DNA of 64,000 nt from an uncultured Flavobacteriales bacterium (GTDB lineage: Bacteria > Bacteroidota > Bacteroidia > Flavobacteriales > BACL11): contig CALSUJ010000001.1 of NCBI GenBank assembly GCA_943789505.1, positions 558,001 through 622,000 of the forward strand, read 5' to 3'. The position numbers and the translations under genes are program-made. Numbering within the stretch: the stretch's first letter is position 1; every line of letters begins with the position of its first letter. Below the pieces are notes generated by a model that saw only the letters and a list, made by a program, of their open reading frames with translations, ran no database searches and was not told the origin of the DNA. Shown piece after piece: positions 26,331-35,034 of this stretch.

Positions 26331-28574
26331 ATGATGAGAATTTTATGTTTAATATTATTTCTCTATTGTAGCAATGCATGTGCTCAAAGTAGTTTTTATG
26401 CAGTAGATTCACTCAGAGAAATCCGTATTTATTTTTATGATTCTAATTGGGATCATCAGTTAGACAGCTTGTATGTGCAAGGAGATAACGAACGGATATT
26501 GGCGGATTTAATTATTGACGGTTCAACTTATGATAGTGTAGGGGTTCGATATAAAGGTTTTAGTTCAGTATCGGTTAATCGGGTTAAAAATCCCTTTAAT
26601 ATCAAGTTAGATTATATGATTGATGGGCAAGACCATAATGGGGTAGATAAACTTAAACTTTCCAATGTATATCAAGACCCTTCATTTATTAGAGAGGTAC
26701 TTACTTATGAAATTGCGGCTAACTATCTGCCATCAGCAAAAGCGAATTATGCAAACATATATGTTAACGATACTCTATGGGGTTTGTATACCAATGTCCA
26801 GGCAGTAAATAAGGGTTTTTTGAATGACCATTTTGGAAATAAATACTATCCTCTTTTTAAATGTAATCCTAAAAATTTAAATGTTAGTCCTGGAGGTGAA
26901 AATGCTAACTTAAGTGATGCCCATGGAAATGATAGCTTGGATTATCAGCAGTATTATGACATAAAATCTGATTATGGTTGGGAGGCTCTTTACAATTTAA
27001 TTGATACTTTAAATAACTATTCCGATAGTGTGAATAAAGTATTGAATGTCGATAGGACCCTTTGGATGCATGCACTAAATTATACGCTCATCAATTTTGA
27101 CTCTTATATTGGGTATGCTCAGAATTATTATCTTTATAAGGATAAAACAGGTCAGTTTAATCCTTTATTATGGGATCTGAATATGTCATTTGGGAGCTTC
27201 AGTCTTACAGACGCATCTTCTATTTATTTTAGTGGTTTTGATATTCTAGAGGCTCAAAATATGGATCCTTTACTGCATCATACTCAAATTTCAGTTTCTC
27301 CCAGACCTTTGCTTAGGAATTTGTTTTTAAATGAGCGTAACCGAAAAATGTATTTGGCACATATCCGAACTATTGTTAATGAAAATTTTTCCAATCAGAA
27401 CTATGCTCTTAGAGGTCAGTACCTTCAAAATTTGATTGATGTTAGCGTACAGAATGATACCAATAAGTTTTATTCCTATACTGATTTTATCACGAACCTA
27501 AATAACCAAGTGGCTTTGGTTACCGCTGATTGTCCTGGAATTACTCAGCTGATGGATGCAAGAACTACTTATTTGAGTAATTATACTGGCTTTAGTGGTG
27601 AGCCTATAATTACAAATATAGTAACTAACCCTCAAAATTTTGTTGTTGGTGATGATGTTTGGATTACAGCAAATATAACAGATGCCACTGACGCTATTTT
27701 GGGATATCGTTTTGGTGCTAACATGGCTTTTAAAACCACTACTATGTTTGATGATGGAAATCATAATGATGGCATGGCAAATGATGGTATGTTTGGAGGT
27801 GTAATTTCTAATTCTGCTAATGTGGTTGATTATTATTTGTATGCTGATAATGATTCTGCTGGAGTATTTTCTCCAGTTAGAGCGGCTTACGAGTTTTATA
27901 GTATTCAATCTCAACTTAATGTAGGTGATGTGGTTATAAATGAAATTATGTCTAACAATTTAAGTACAACTAGTGATGCAAGTGGAAAGTTTGAGGATTG
28001 GATAGAACTGTATAATACAACAAGCTCACCCGTCTCTACTGCAGGTTTATTTTTGACTGATACTTTGGGATTATTGCAAAAATGGGAATTACCGGATTAT
28101 ACTATTCCTGCAAATGGTTATGCAATTATTTGGGCGGACGAAGATGGAGGACAGGGTGATCTGCACGCTAATTTCAAATTATCAAATTTTGGAGAGCAGC
28201 TTATTTTAACTAATGCTGATAGTTTAGTTATTGATTCAATTACTTACTTAATTATGGCTGATGATATTGCTTTTGCAAGATTGCCAAATGGAAGTGGACC
28301 TTTTATAATGCAAGCACCTACTTTTAAGGCAAATAATGACTTCATCAATTCAATTACTGAAAAACAAGAACAAATTAAAGTATATCCTAATCCGTTTTCG
28401 GATGTTATAAAATGGAATAGTTTTGAAGGAATTGAAGTAAGAGATATATTAGGAAAGCTAATGTATACTTCTGAAAATACAAATCGAATTTCAACATCAA
28501 CTTGGCAGACAGGAATTTATTTTCTACATTTGAAGGATAAAAATCAAACTATAAAAGTCATTAAAATACAATAA
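26331..28574 (+). CDS. CotH kinase-like protein with lamin-tail domain and T9SS tail (copy A)
   Basis: 747 residues, with a signal peptide (ends NACAQ). The CotH domain shows V-R-Y-K-G-F-S-S-V, N-P-F-N-I-K-L-D-Y, S-F-I-R-E-V-L-T-Y-E, L-W-G-L-Y-T-N-V and P-L-L-W-D-L-N-M-S-F-G near residue 280. A fibronectin-like segment, a lamin-tail domain from V-I-N-E-I-M-S-N-N (about 533) and a type A tail (Y-P-N-P-F, about 683) follow. CotH enzymes phosphorylate proteins using ATP outside the usual kinase fold. A close relative sits at 29882-32086, with a propeller gene in between. Confidence 0.88.
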   Translation: MMRILCLILFLYCSNACAQSSFYAVDSLREIRIYFYDSNWDHQLDSLYVQGDNERILADLIIDGSTYDSVGVRYKGFSSVSVNRVKNPFNIKLDYMIDGQDHNGVDKLKLSNVYQDPSFIREVLTYEIAANYLPSAKANYANIYVNDTLWGLYTNVQAVNKGFLNDHFGNKYYPLFKCNPKNLNVSPGGENANLSDAHGNDSLDYQQYYDIKSDYGWEALYNLIDTLNNYSDSVNKVLNVDRTLWMHALNYTLINFDSYIGYAQNYYLYKDKTGQFNPLLWDLNMSFGSFSLTDASSIYFSGFDILEAQNMDPLLHHTQISVSPRPLLRNLFLNERNRKMYLAHIRTIVNENFSNQNYALRGQYLQNLIDVSVQNDTNKFYSYTDFITNLNNQVALVTADCPGITQLMDARTTYLSNYTGFSGEPIITNIVTNPQNFVVGDDVWITANITDATDAILGYRFGANMAFKTTTMFDDGNHNDGMANDGMFGGVISNSANVVDYYLYADNDSAGVFSPVRAAYEFYSIQSQLNVGDVVINEIMSNNLSTTSDASGKFEDWIELYNTTSSPVSTAGLFLTDTLGLLQKWELPDYTIPANGYAIIWADEDGGQGDLHANFKLSNFGEQLILTNADSLVIDSITYLIMADDIAFARLPNGSGPFIMQAPTFKANNDFINSITEKQEQIKVYPNPFSDVIKWNSFEGIEVRDILGKLMYTSENTNRISTSTWQTGIYFLHLKDKNQTIKVIKIQ

Positions 28575-28575
28575 T

Positions 28576-29789
28576 ATGAAGAAAATACTACTTTTAATAA
28601 TGAGTGTAATTGCATTGCAATTAAATGCTCAAACAATTACAAATTACACAACAGCTGATGGTTTGCTAAGTGATTTTGTAGAATGTATTGAAGCAGATGT
28701 GAACGATAATATCTGGTTTGGAACTTCAGTTGGTGTTCAAAAATTTGATGGTTCAAATTTGGACAGCTTATACAACTGCTGATGGTTTGGTAAATGATAA
28801 TGTAAAAGTGATTACTTCTGCTAGTAATGGGGATATTTGGGTAGGTACTGATTTTGGTGCAAGTCATTTTGATGGTGCAAATTGGACTACTTATGACAAT
28901 ACAAACGGTTTAAATTCTAACCAGGTAAAAAGTATTGATGAAGATGCGAATGGCGGTATTTGGATAGGAACAAATTTGGGAGTATCTTATTTTGATGGCA
29001 CAACTTGGACTTCTTATTCTTCTCCTGATTTGCATTGGAGTGGCGTAAACGCTACTGCATTTGATTCCAATGGTGACAAGTGGTTTGCCTCACCTTTAGG
29101 AGGAATTACTCATTTTGATGGCACTACTTTCACACCTTACGACACTTCTAATGGATTGCTTTCACAATTTGTAACGGATATCCTTGTAGATAATAATGAT
29201 AATAAATGGGTTGGTACTTCAAGTGGAATGTCTGTTTTGGATGCCTCTAATACATCTTTTACTCAGCATACTAGGATGTATGTAATGCCTCCTCCAGACA
29301 CTTTAAATCCTGTAGTTGATATTGCTTTAATGATTATGGGGTCATGTTTGGACTACTATTTATGTTGGCTATTTGGCAGAAGGAGGTGTAGCTTATTGGG
29401 ATGGTAGTCAATGGGAAGATTTTCATGTTTCAGATGGATTAGTTGGACCAAATGTAAGAGGCTTGACAATTGATAGTCAGCATACGGTTTGGGTAGCTAC
29501 AAGTACAGGAGTATCAAAAATATCAGCTATTCCTAGTGCAGTTGTTGCTGCTGAAATAGCCACATTTAATTTATTTCCTAACCCTAGTAATGATGTATTA
29601 TATTTAAATAATGGAACCCAAAATATTCAGCAGGTAAAAATGTATAATAACTTGGGAGCTTTAGTCTATTTGAATGATAATAAAAAACAGCAGTATAAAA
29701 TTGATGTTTCTTCTTTTTCTAAAGGTTTGTATTATGTAAATATTCATTCTTTTGATGCTATTATTCGTAAGAAAATAGTTGTTAATTAA
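28576..29789 (+). pseudogene. Two-component-regulator-type beta-propeller T9SS protein, frameshifted
   Basis: Three overlapping open segments (28576-28782, 28718-29407, 29373-29789) read as one protein. Signal peptide, then blades of the form D-G-L-x-S-[DN]-x-V and I-W-x-G-T-x-x-G-[VA]-x-x-F-D-G as in the periplasmic sensor part of hybrid two-component systems, then a type A T9SS tail from L-F-P-N-P-S. There is no kinase part. The first break is one extra T in ATTTGG near 28760 (N-W-T expected); the second lies at about 29327-29360, where two missing bases would restore D-Y-G and T-I-Y-V-G-Y-L-A-E-G-G. It could be a true pseudogene or contain sequence errors. Between two CotH genes. Confidence 0.75.
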
Positions 29790-29881
29790 TTCTATTATTT
29801 TAAATGGCTAAGATTGGTTTTTAGTTTCTAACATAATTAATTATATTTTTTAAATTTACAAAAAATTTACAAAAAAAACAT

Positions 29882-32086
29882 ATGCCTAAATTACTATTGT
29901 TTGCAGCATTAATTTATCTTCCTTTTCTTTCTTTTTCACAGGATGTTTTTGATATTGGTATTCGTAATATTGATATTTATTTTAGTCAAACAAACTGGGA
30001 TGATTCTTTGGATATTTATTATGCAAATGGCCTTAGTAAACGCTTAATAGCGGACTCTATTTTAATTGATGGAGTAGTAGATCAAAATGTGGGAATTAAG
30101 TACAAAGGGAATAGTTCATACAATGTAGCGAATGTTAAAAATCCTATGAACATAAAGTTGGATTATGTGAATAATGGACAATCTATTGATGGTTATAATG
30201 TATTAAAATTATCTAACGGATTTAGAGATCCATCATTTGTACGTGAAGTATTAAGTTATGAAATGGCAAGTGAATACATGCCTTCTCCAAAAGCAACTTA
30301 TGCAAAAGTTACTGTGAATGGTACTTTAATTGGATTATATACTTGCGTACAATCTATTGATGACGATTTTACAAATGAAAATTTCTATGAGCGTAAAGGT
30401 CCTTTCTTTAAGGTAGATAATACGGGTATTATAGTGCCAGGTTGTTCAGGTTCTTTAGGGATATTGGAATATTATTCGGATACCAATTGTTACCAAAGAG
30501 CCTATGAAATGGAGTCTACTGATGATTGGACAGAGTTAGGTAACTTCTTAGATACGTTAAACAATCATTTTACTGATGTTGAAAATGTAATGGATATTGA
30601 CCGTACACTTTGGATGATGGCTTTTGAGAATTTAATTGTAGGCTTGGATGGTCCTATTAATTCTATTCCTCATAATTTTTATTTATTTAAGGATAATAAT
30701 GGCAGGTTTTCTCCTTTGTTATGGGATATGAATATGGCTTTTGGAACGTTTACAAATGGTTTGCCGAATCCTGTAACTAATGCTGATTTGCAAGAGTTAG
30801 ATATTTTTCATGAGAGTACAAATAGCCAAAATAAATTGACAACTCAAATATTTTCTTCTGATAGATACAAAAGAATGTATGTAGCTCATATGCGTACAAT
30901 TTTAAATGAACAGTTTGTAAATAATAGTTACAGTACAAGAGCTTTAGCTTTGCAACAATTAATTGATACAGAAGTAAATACGGACCCAAATACTTTTTAT
31001 TCTTATACTGATTTTACGGATAATACATCTACTTCAGTAGCTAACATTATTGGTATTTCGGAGTTAATGATCGCTAGAGCTTCTCACTTACAAGGTTTAG
31101 CTGAGTTTACAGCTGTACCGCCAGTGGTTACTAATATTTCAACTAGCCCTACAAATGTTTTGCCGCATACTACTATTAACATTACAGCTCAAATTAGTAA
31201 TTCAAATTATGCCTATTTGGGCTACCGTTATACTTTTGCTGATAAGTTCGAGAAACTACAAATGTATGATGATGGAATGCATGGAGATGGAACAGCTGGT
31301 GATGGAGTTTATGGCGCAACTATCAATGTAGATGCTCGAGATGTACAGTATTATTTTTATGCTGAAAATACGGATGCAGGAATTTTCTCTCCTGAGAGAG
31401 CAGAAAAAGAATATCATCAATTACCTGTATTGGGTGGTTTAGTGATAAATGAAATTATGGCTGGAAATGTTTCTGCAGTTCCAGATCAAAATGGAGAGTA
31501 TGATGATTGGGTAGAATTGTATAATGGGAATAATTTTAGCTTAAATTTAAATGGTTATTATCTTTCAGATAATGAAAATGAGTTAACAAAATGGACTTTT
31601 CCAAATGTAACTATTCCTGCCAATGGCTATTTAATTGTTTGGTGCGATACAGCAGGTAATTCGCAAACAGGTTTACATACTACTTATCGCCTTTCGGCCG
31701 ACCAGGAGGAAGTGTATTTAACTGATCCTACTAATACTGTTATTGATGCGGTGCATTATGTAAATATGCCCTCTGATAAAGGCTTTGCTCGTGTGCCGAA
31801 CGGAACAGGGCCTATGCAATATCAAACCCATACTTATGATGCTACTAATCAAAACGGAACAGGAATTGATAATATAAATGTAAGTGGTAAAATGAGAGTA
31901 TATCCTAATCCATCCAACAACAGAATTTATGTTTTAGGGGCAACTGAAGGGGTGAGTGTTTTCAATATGATGGGGCAGGAAGTGTTTAATAAAAAACAAG
32001 TTAAATCAATTGATATTAGCAATTGGGAAAATGGGATTTACTTTGTAAAATCAGGAAATAGTGTTGTTAAAATTATAAAACAATAA
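29882..32086 (+). CDS. CotH kinase-like protein with lamin-tail domain and T9SS tail (copy B)
   Basis: 734 residues, with a signal peptide (SFSQ). Same architecture as copy A at 26331: CotH domain (I-K-Y-K-G-N-S-S-Y, N-P-M-N-I-K-L-D-Y, S-F-V-R-E-V-L-S-Y-E, P-L-L-W-D-M-N-M-A-F-G near 280), lamin-tail domain from V-I-N-E-I-M-A-G-N near 520, type A tail from V-Y-P-N-P-S near 671. It begins an operon-like run with 2 bases to the lipoprotein, then VTC, DUF4956 and DUF2490 genes. That company is typical of bacterial CotH genes and suggests the kinase acts on, or with, the product of the VTC/DUF4956 pair. Confidence 0.9.
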   Translation: MPKLLLFAALIYLPFLSFSQDVFDIGIRNIDIYFSQTNWDDSLDIYYANGLSKRLIADSILIDGVVDQNVGIKYKGNSSYNVANVKNPMNIKLDYVNNGQSIDGYNVLKLSNGFRDPSFVREVLSYEMASEYMPSPKATYAKVTVNGTLIGLYTCVQSIDDDFTNENFYERKGPFFKVDNTGIIVPGCSGSLGILEYYSDTNCYQRAYEMESTDDWTELGNFLDTLNNHFTDVENVMDIDRTLWMMAFENLIVGLDGPINSIPHNFYLFKDNNGRFSPLLWDMNMAFGTFTNGLPNPVTNADLQELDIFHESTNSQNKLTTQIFSSDRYKRMYVAHMRTILNEQFVNNSYSTRALALQQLIDTEVNTDPNTFYSYTDFTDNTSTSVANIIGISELMIARASHLQGLAEFTAVPPVVTNISTSPTNVLPHTTINITAQISNSNYAYLGYRYTFADKFEKLQMYDDGMHGDGTAGDGVYGATINVDARDVQYYFYAENTDAGIFSPERAEKEYHQLPVLGGLVINEIMAGNVSAVPDQNGEYDDWVELYNGNNFSLNLNGYYLSDNENELTKWTFPNVTIPANGYLIVWCDTAGNSQTGLHTTYRLSADQEEVYLTDPTNTVIDAVHYVNMPSDKGFARVPNGTGPMQYQTHTYDATNQNGTGIDNINVSGKMRVYPNPSNNRIYVLGATEGVSVFNMMGQEVFNKKQVKSIDISNWENGIYFVKSGNSVVKIIKQ

Positions 32087-32088
32087 GA

Positions 32089-32505
32089 ATGAGAAATCTT
32101 TTAATTATTTGTGCTATTGCTTTCGGCTTTACAGCTTGTGAAAAGCAATCTGGAGAAGGAGGGACTTCAGTAATTGAAGGTCAAGTATATAAAATTTTTA
32201 CTTTCCAAAACCCAACTACAGGCGCTTGGGATACTAGCTATTTTCAATTGGATCCAGGACGAGATGTTTTTATTATTTATTCTAATGATAATACTGAGCT
32301 GTATGACGATAAATTTGACACGGATTATAATGGAAAATATCACTTTGAATATTTAAGAAAAGGAGAATATACCATCTATACTTATGCTGATAGTACTGAT
32401 AATAGTAATGTGAAACATGAATACCCAGTTTTTAAACAAATTACTATAAATTCAAATAATTCTACCAATACGGTAGGTGATTTTATTATTGAAAAGAATC
32501 AATAA
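32089..32505 (+). CDS. Small lipoprotein in the CotH-VTC operon
   Basis: 138 residues. Lipobox F-T-A-C at Cys17. The mature part reads as one small beta-sandwich of the carboxypeptidase-regulatory/CnaB kind: I-E-G-Q-V-Y-K, G-K-Y-H-F-E-Y-L-R-K-G-E-Y-T-I-Y-T-Y-A-D-S. Such folds usually mediate contacts on the envelope. It is wedged between CotH copy B (2 bases) and the VTC gene (no gap), so it probably belongs to the same machine. Confidence 0.75.
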   Translation: MRNLLIICAIAFGFTACEKQSGEGGTSVIEGQVYKIFTFQNPTTGAWDTSYFQLDPGRDVFIIYSNDNTELYDDKFDTDYNGKYHFEYLRKGEYTIYTYADSTDNSNVKHEYPVFKQITINSNNSTNTVGDFIIEKNQ

Positions 32506-33256
32506 GTGAGCAATCTTCCACAAATAATCACTGACTTTTCACCTATTTCATTGGATGAGATGGATGATGTGAAGTTGATGAGCCGAACGGATACCAAGTT
32601 TGCCTTTAAGGCCAATAAAATGCCTTTGCTTTTACAAAAACTATTGCCTTTTTATCGAGTGTTAGCTATTGATGGTAAACTTATCCATGATTACAAATCT
32701 CTTTATTATGATACTGACGATAGAAAGTTTTATTTGGATCATCATAATGGTAGGGTAAATCGTAATAAAATAAGATTTAGGGAATATGTGGGAAGTAAAC
32801 TTACCTTCCTAGAGATAAAGCTTAAAAACAACAAAGGAAAGACCATCAAAAAAAGAATGAAGGTGGATGCTATTAGTAGTGAGCTTTCAGACAAGCAGCA
32901 AAATTATATTGAAAAAATTATTGGAGAACCTATGGCATATAAGTGCTAAACAGCGAATTAATTTTAGCAGAATTACTTTTGTGCATAAAACTCAAAAAGA
33001 AAGGTTAACTATGGATGTAAACCTTACTTTTGAAAACGACAATGATAATGGAGATATGAAACATATTGTTATTGCTGAGGTTAAGCAGGAGCGTATGAGT
33101 CGTTCGTCTGATTTTATGCGTATTGCAAAGGAAATGTATATTCTTCCTATCCGTATTAGCAAGTATTGTCTAACAACTTTGGCTTTAAATCCTGAGTTGA
33201 AAAAAAACAGATTTAAAGAAAAAGTATTATTTATAAATAAATTAAAACAAGCGTAA
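32506..33256 (+). pseudogene. VTC-domain polyphosphate-polymerase-like protein, frameshifted
   Basis: Two overlapping open segments (32506-32949, GTG start; 32867-33256) together give about 250 residues of a VTC domain. The N-part has M-S-R-T-D-T-K-F-A-F and K-S-L-Y-Y-D-T-D-D, then F-L-E-I-K-L-K-N-N-K-G-K-T-I-K-K-R, the basic tunnel residues and E-x-K metal motif. The C-part has R-I-N-F-S-R-I-T-F and I-A-E-V-K-Q, a second E-x-K, and the S-R-S-S-D-F-M-R end. VTC enzymes make polyphosphate from ATP. One extra base somewhere at about 32925-32950 breaks the frame between the two catalytic halves. It could be a sequence error; if real, the enzyme is dead. Confidence 0.8.
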
Positions 33257-33901
33257 ATGGAACTATTAACAATTTTATTGAGTGGGTTTGGAGATTTTTT
33301 AGGAACACCAATTTTTGATGCTGAAGATTTTTGGAAACTGATTACAAAAACAATTTTCAACCTCATCATCATTACTACTATTATCAGGTATATATACTAT
33401 CCTGTAACTAAAAATAAGGATTATTTATTTACTTATTTTTTAATAAGTTTAACGGTATTTTTGCTTTGTGTGCTGCTGGATAGTGTTAAGCTTCAATTAG
33501 GTTTTGCACTTGGGCTTTTTGCTATTTTTGGTATTATCCGTTACCGTACCGACCCTATTCCTATTAAGGAAATGACTTACCTGTTTTTAGTAATTGGTGT
33601 GTCAGTAGTGAATGCTTTGGCCAATAAAAAAATTAGTCATGCTGAGCTTATTTTCGCAAACCTTATGATCGTATTTGTTACTTTCGGAATGGAGCGTATT
33701 TGGCTATTGAAAGGCGAATCAAGAAAGAATGTAATCTATGAAAAAATTGAATTAATTGTTCCTGAAAGAAGAGAAGAGTTATTGGCTGATTTAAAAGAAA
33801 GAACAGGAATTGATATCATCAGAGTTGAGGTAAGAAGAATTGACTTTCTAAAAGATACTGCTAACTTGCGTATTTTCTATTATGAGGACAATACAAAATA
33901 G
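33257..33901 (+). CDS. DUF4956 membrane protein
   Basis: 214 residues with about four membrane helices between residues 28 and 150 and a cytoplasmic C-terminal ferredoxin-like tail (K-I-E-L-I-V-P-E-R-R-E-E-L-L-A-D-L, then I-R-V-E-V-R-R-I-D-F-L-K-D). The loop G-L-F-A-I-F-G-I-I-R-Y-R-T-D-P-I-P-I-K-E-M is the hallmark of DUF4956. The family commonly neighbours VTC and CotH genes. Its job is unproven; export of, or docking for, the polymer made by VTC is a reasonable guess. It starts directly after the VTC stop and overlaps the DUF2490 gene by 20 bases. Confidence 0.85.
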   Translation: MELLTILLSGFGDFLGTPIFDAEDFWKLITKTIFNLIIITTIIRYIYYPVTKNKDYLFTYFLISLTVFLLCVLLDSVKLQLGFALGLFAIFGIIRYRTDPIPIKEMTYLFLVIGVSVVNALANKKISHAELIFANLMIVFVTFGMERIWLLKGESRKNVIYEKIELIVPERREELLADLKERTGIDIIRVEVRRIDFLKDTANLRIFYYEDNTK

Positions 33902-34523
33902 TATATTACTTTTATTATTTTTCTCCTTTTCAGCTTTTGCTCAGGAGAATGATTTTCAAACTTGGTATTCAGTTTCTTTGAATAAGAAAATTATAAAAAA
34001 GACGAACCTATCCCTAAAAACAGGTTTGCGATTAAGGGAAAACTCATCTTTGTATGCCAAGCAATTTACGGATGTAAAAATCAAGCGCAAATACTCTAAG
34101 CGTATTTCCTATGCGGTTGGTTATCGTTATATCAACAAAAGGGATATTGCATTTAATATCTCTGATCAGAACCGTTTTTATGCGGATGTTAATTATAAAA
34201 ACAAATTAAGTAAACGCTTTTCTTATGCAGTAAGGAATAGATGGCAGACTCAAGGAGATTTGTTTGGGTGTAAAATGACTTTGCGACAGAAATTTGGACT
34301 AGATTATAACATTAAAAAAACAAAGTTGACACCTAGTATTTCAACTGAATATTTTTTAACCTTGGAAGATGGGATCAATAAGTTGCGTTCTACTATTGCT
34401 TTAGGGTATCCATTGGCTAAAAAGTTGGATTTTGAATTGATATATAGAATTCAACAAGAGTTTTATATAAATAATTCCCAAACTCTGTTTATCTTTGAAG
34501 GAAAATTAGCTTATAATTTATAA
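33882..34523 (+). CDS. DUF2490 outer-membrane beta-barrel-like protein
   Basis: 213 residues, with a signal peptide (FSAFAQ). Many short alternating amphipathic strands with basic turns (W-Y-S-V-S-L-N-K-K-I, Y-A-V-G-Y-R-Y-I-N-K, F-Y-A-D-V-N-Y-K-N-K, Y-A-V-R-N-R-W-Q-T-Q) and a terminal aromatic strand (F-E-G-K-L-A-Y-N-L) match DUF2490 barrels. It is likely in the outer membrane. The 20-base overlap with the DUF4956 gene shows tight coupling. Confidence 0.8.
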   Translation: MRTIQNSILLLLFFSFSAFAQENDFQTWYSVSLNKKIIKKTNLSLKTGLRLRENSSLYAKQFTDVKIKRKYSKRISYAVGYRYINKRDIAFNISDQNRFYADVNYKNKLSKRFSYAVRNRWQTQGDLFGCKMTLRQKFGLDYNIKKTKLTPSISTEYFLTLEDGINKLRSTIALGYPLAKKLDFELIYRIQQEFYINNSQTLFIFEGKLAYNL

Positions 34524-34527
34524 TTTT

Positions 34528-35016
34528 ATGCAAGAAAAAAAAATAGAACTTTCCTTTATTTCAGCTCACTTAAATGAACTATCTGCTCAGGAGCAGCAAT
34601 TAGTTGCCAATGCAAAATCAGCTTTCAAAACTGCTTATGCTCCTTATTCTGGCTTTTTAGTAGGGGCAAGTGTCTTGCTGGAAAACGGTGAGGTTATTAA
34701 TGGAAGTAATCAGGAAAATGTTGCTTACCCATCAGGGCTTTGTGCTGAGCGTGTTGCTCTTTTTTATGCAGGAGCTAAATTTCCGGATGTTAAAATAAAT
34801 ACAGTAGCCATATCGGTACTTTCTAAAAACTTTGAGGTAAAGGATGTGATATCACCTTGTGGTGCGTGTAGGCAAGTTATGGCAGAATATGAGGATAAAC
34901 AACATAGGCCAATTAAAGTAATTTTACACTCTCCTACAGATGAGGTCCTTATTGCTAATAAGGTTGAGGATTTATTGCCATTTATGTTTAAAAGTCCTTC
35001 ACTAAAGCTTCACTAG
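34528..35016 (+). CDS. cdd: Cytidine deaminase
   Basis: 162 residues. Deaminates cytidine and deoxycytidine in pyrimidine salvage. Zinc site visible: C-A-E-R-V-A near residue 71 (Cys-Ala-Glu with catalytic Glu) and P-C-G-A-C-R-Q-V near 112. Y-A-P-Y-S-G-F-L-V-G-A at the N-terminus is also typical. Single-domain tetrameric type. Lies 4 bases after the DUF2490 gene in the same orientation, before recG. Confidence 0.95.
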   Translation: MQEKKIELSFISAHLNELSAQEQQLVANAKSAFKTAYAPYSGFLVGASVLLENGEVINGSNQENVAYPSGLCAERVALFYAGAKFPDVKINTVAISVLSKNFEVKDVISPCGACRQVMAEYEDKQHRPIKVILHSPTDEVLIANKVEDLLPFMFKSPSLKLH

Positions 35017-35034
35017 TTTTCTTATATTTACCAC

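Noticed and set aside
28576-29789. Two-component sensor kinase
   Set aside because: Only propeller blades and a T9SS tail are present; there is no histidine kinase or receiver domain.
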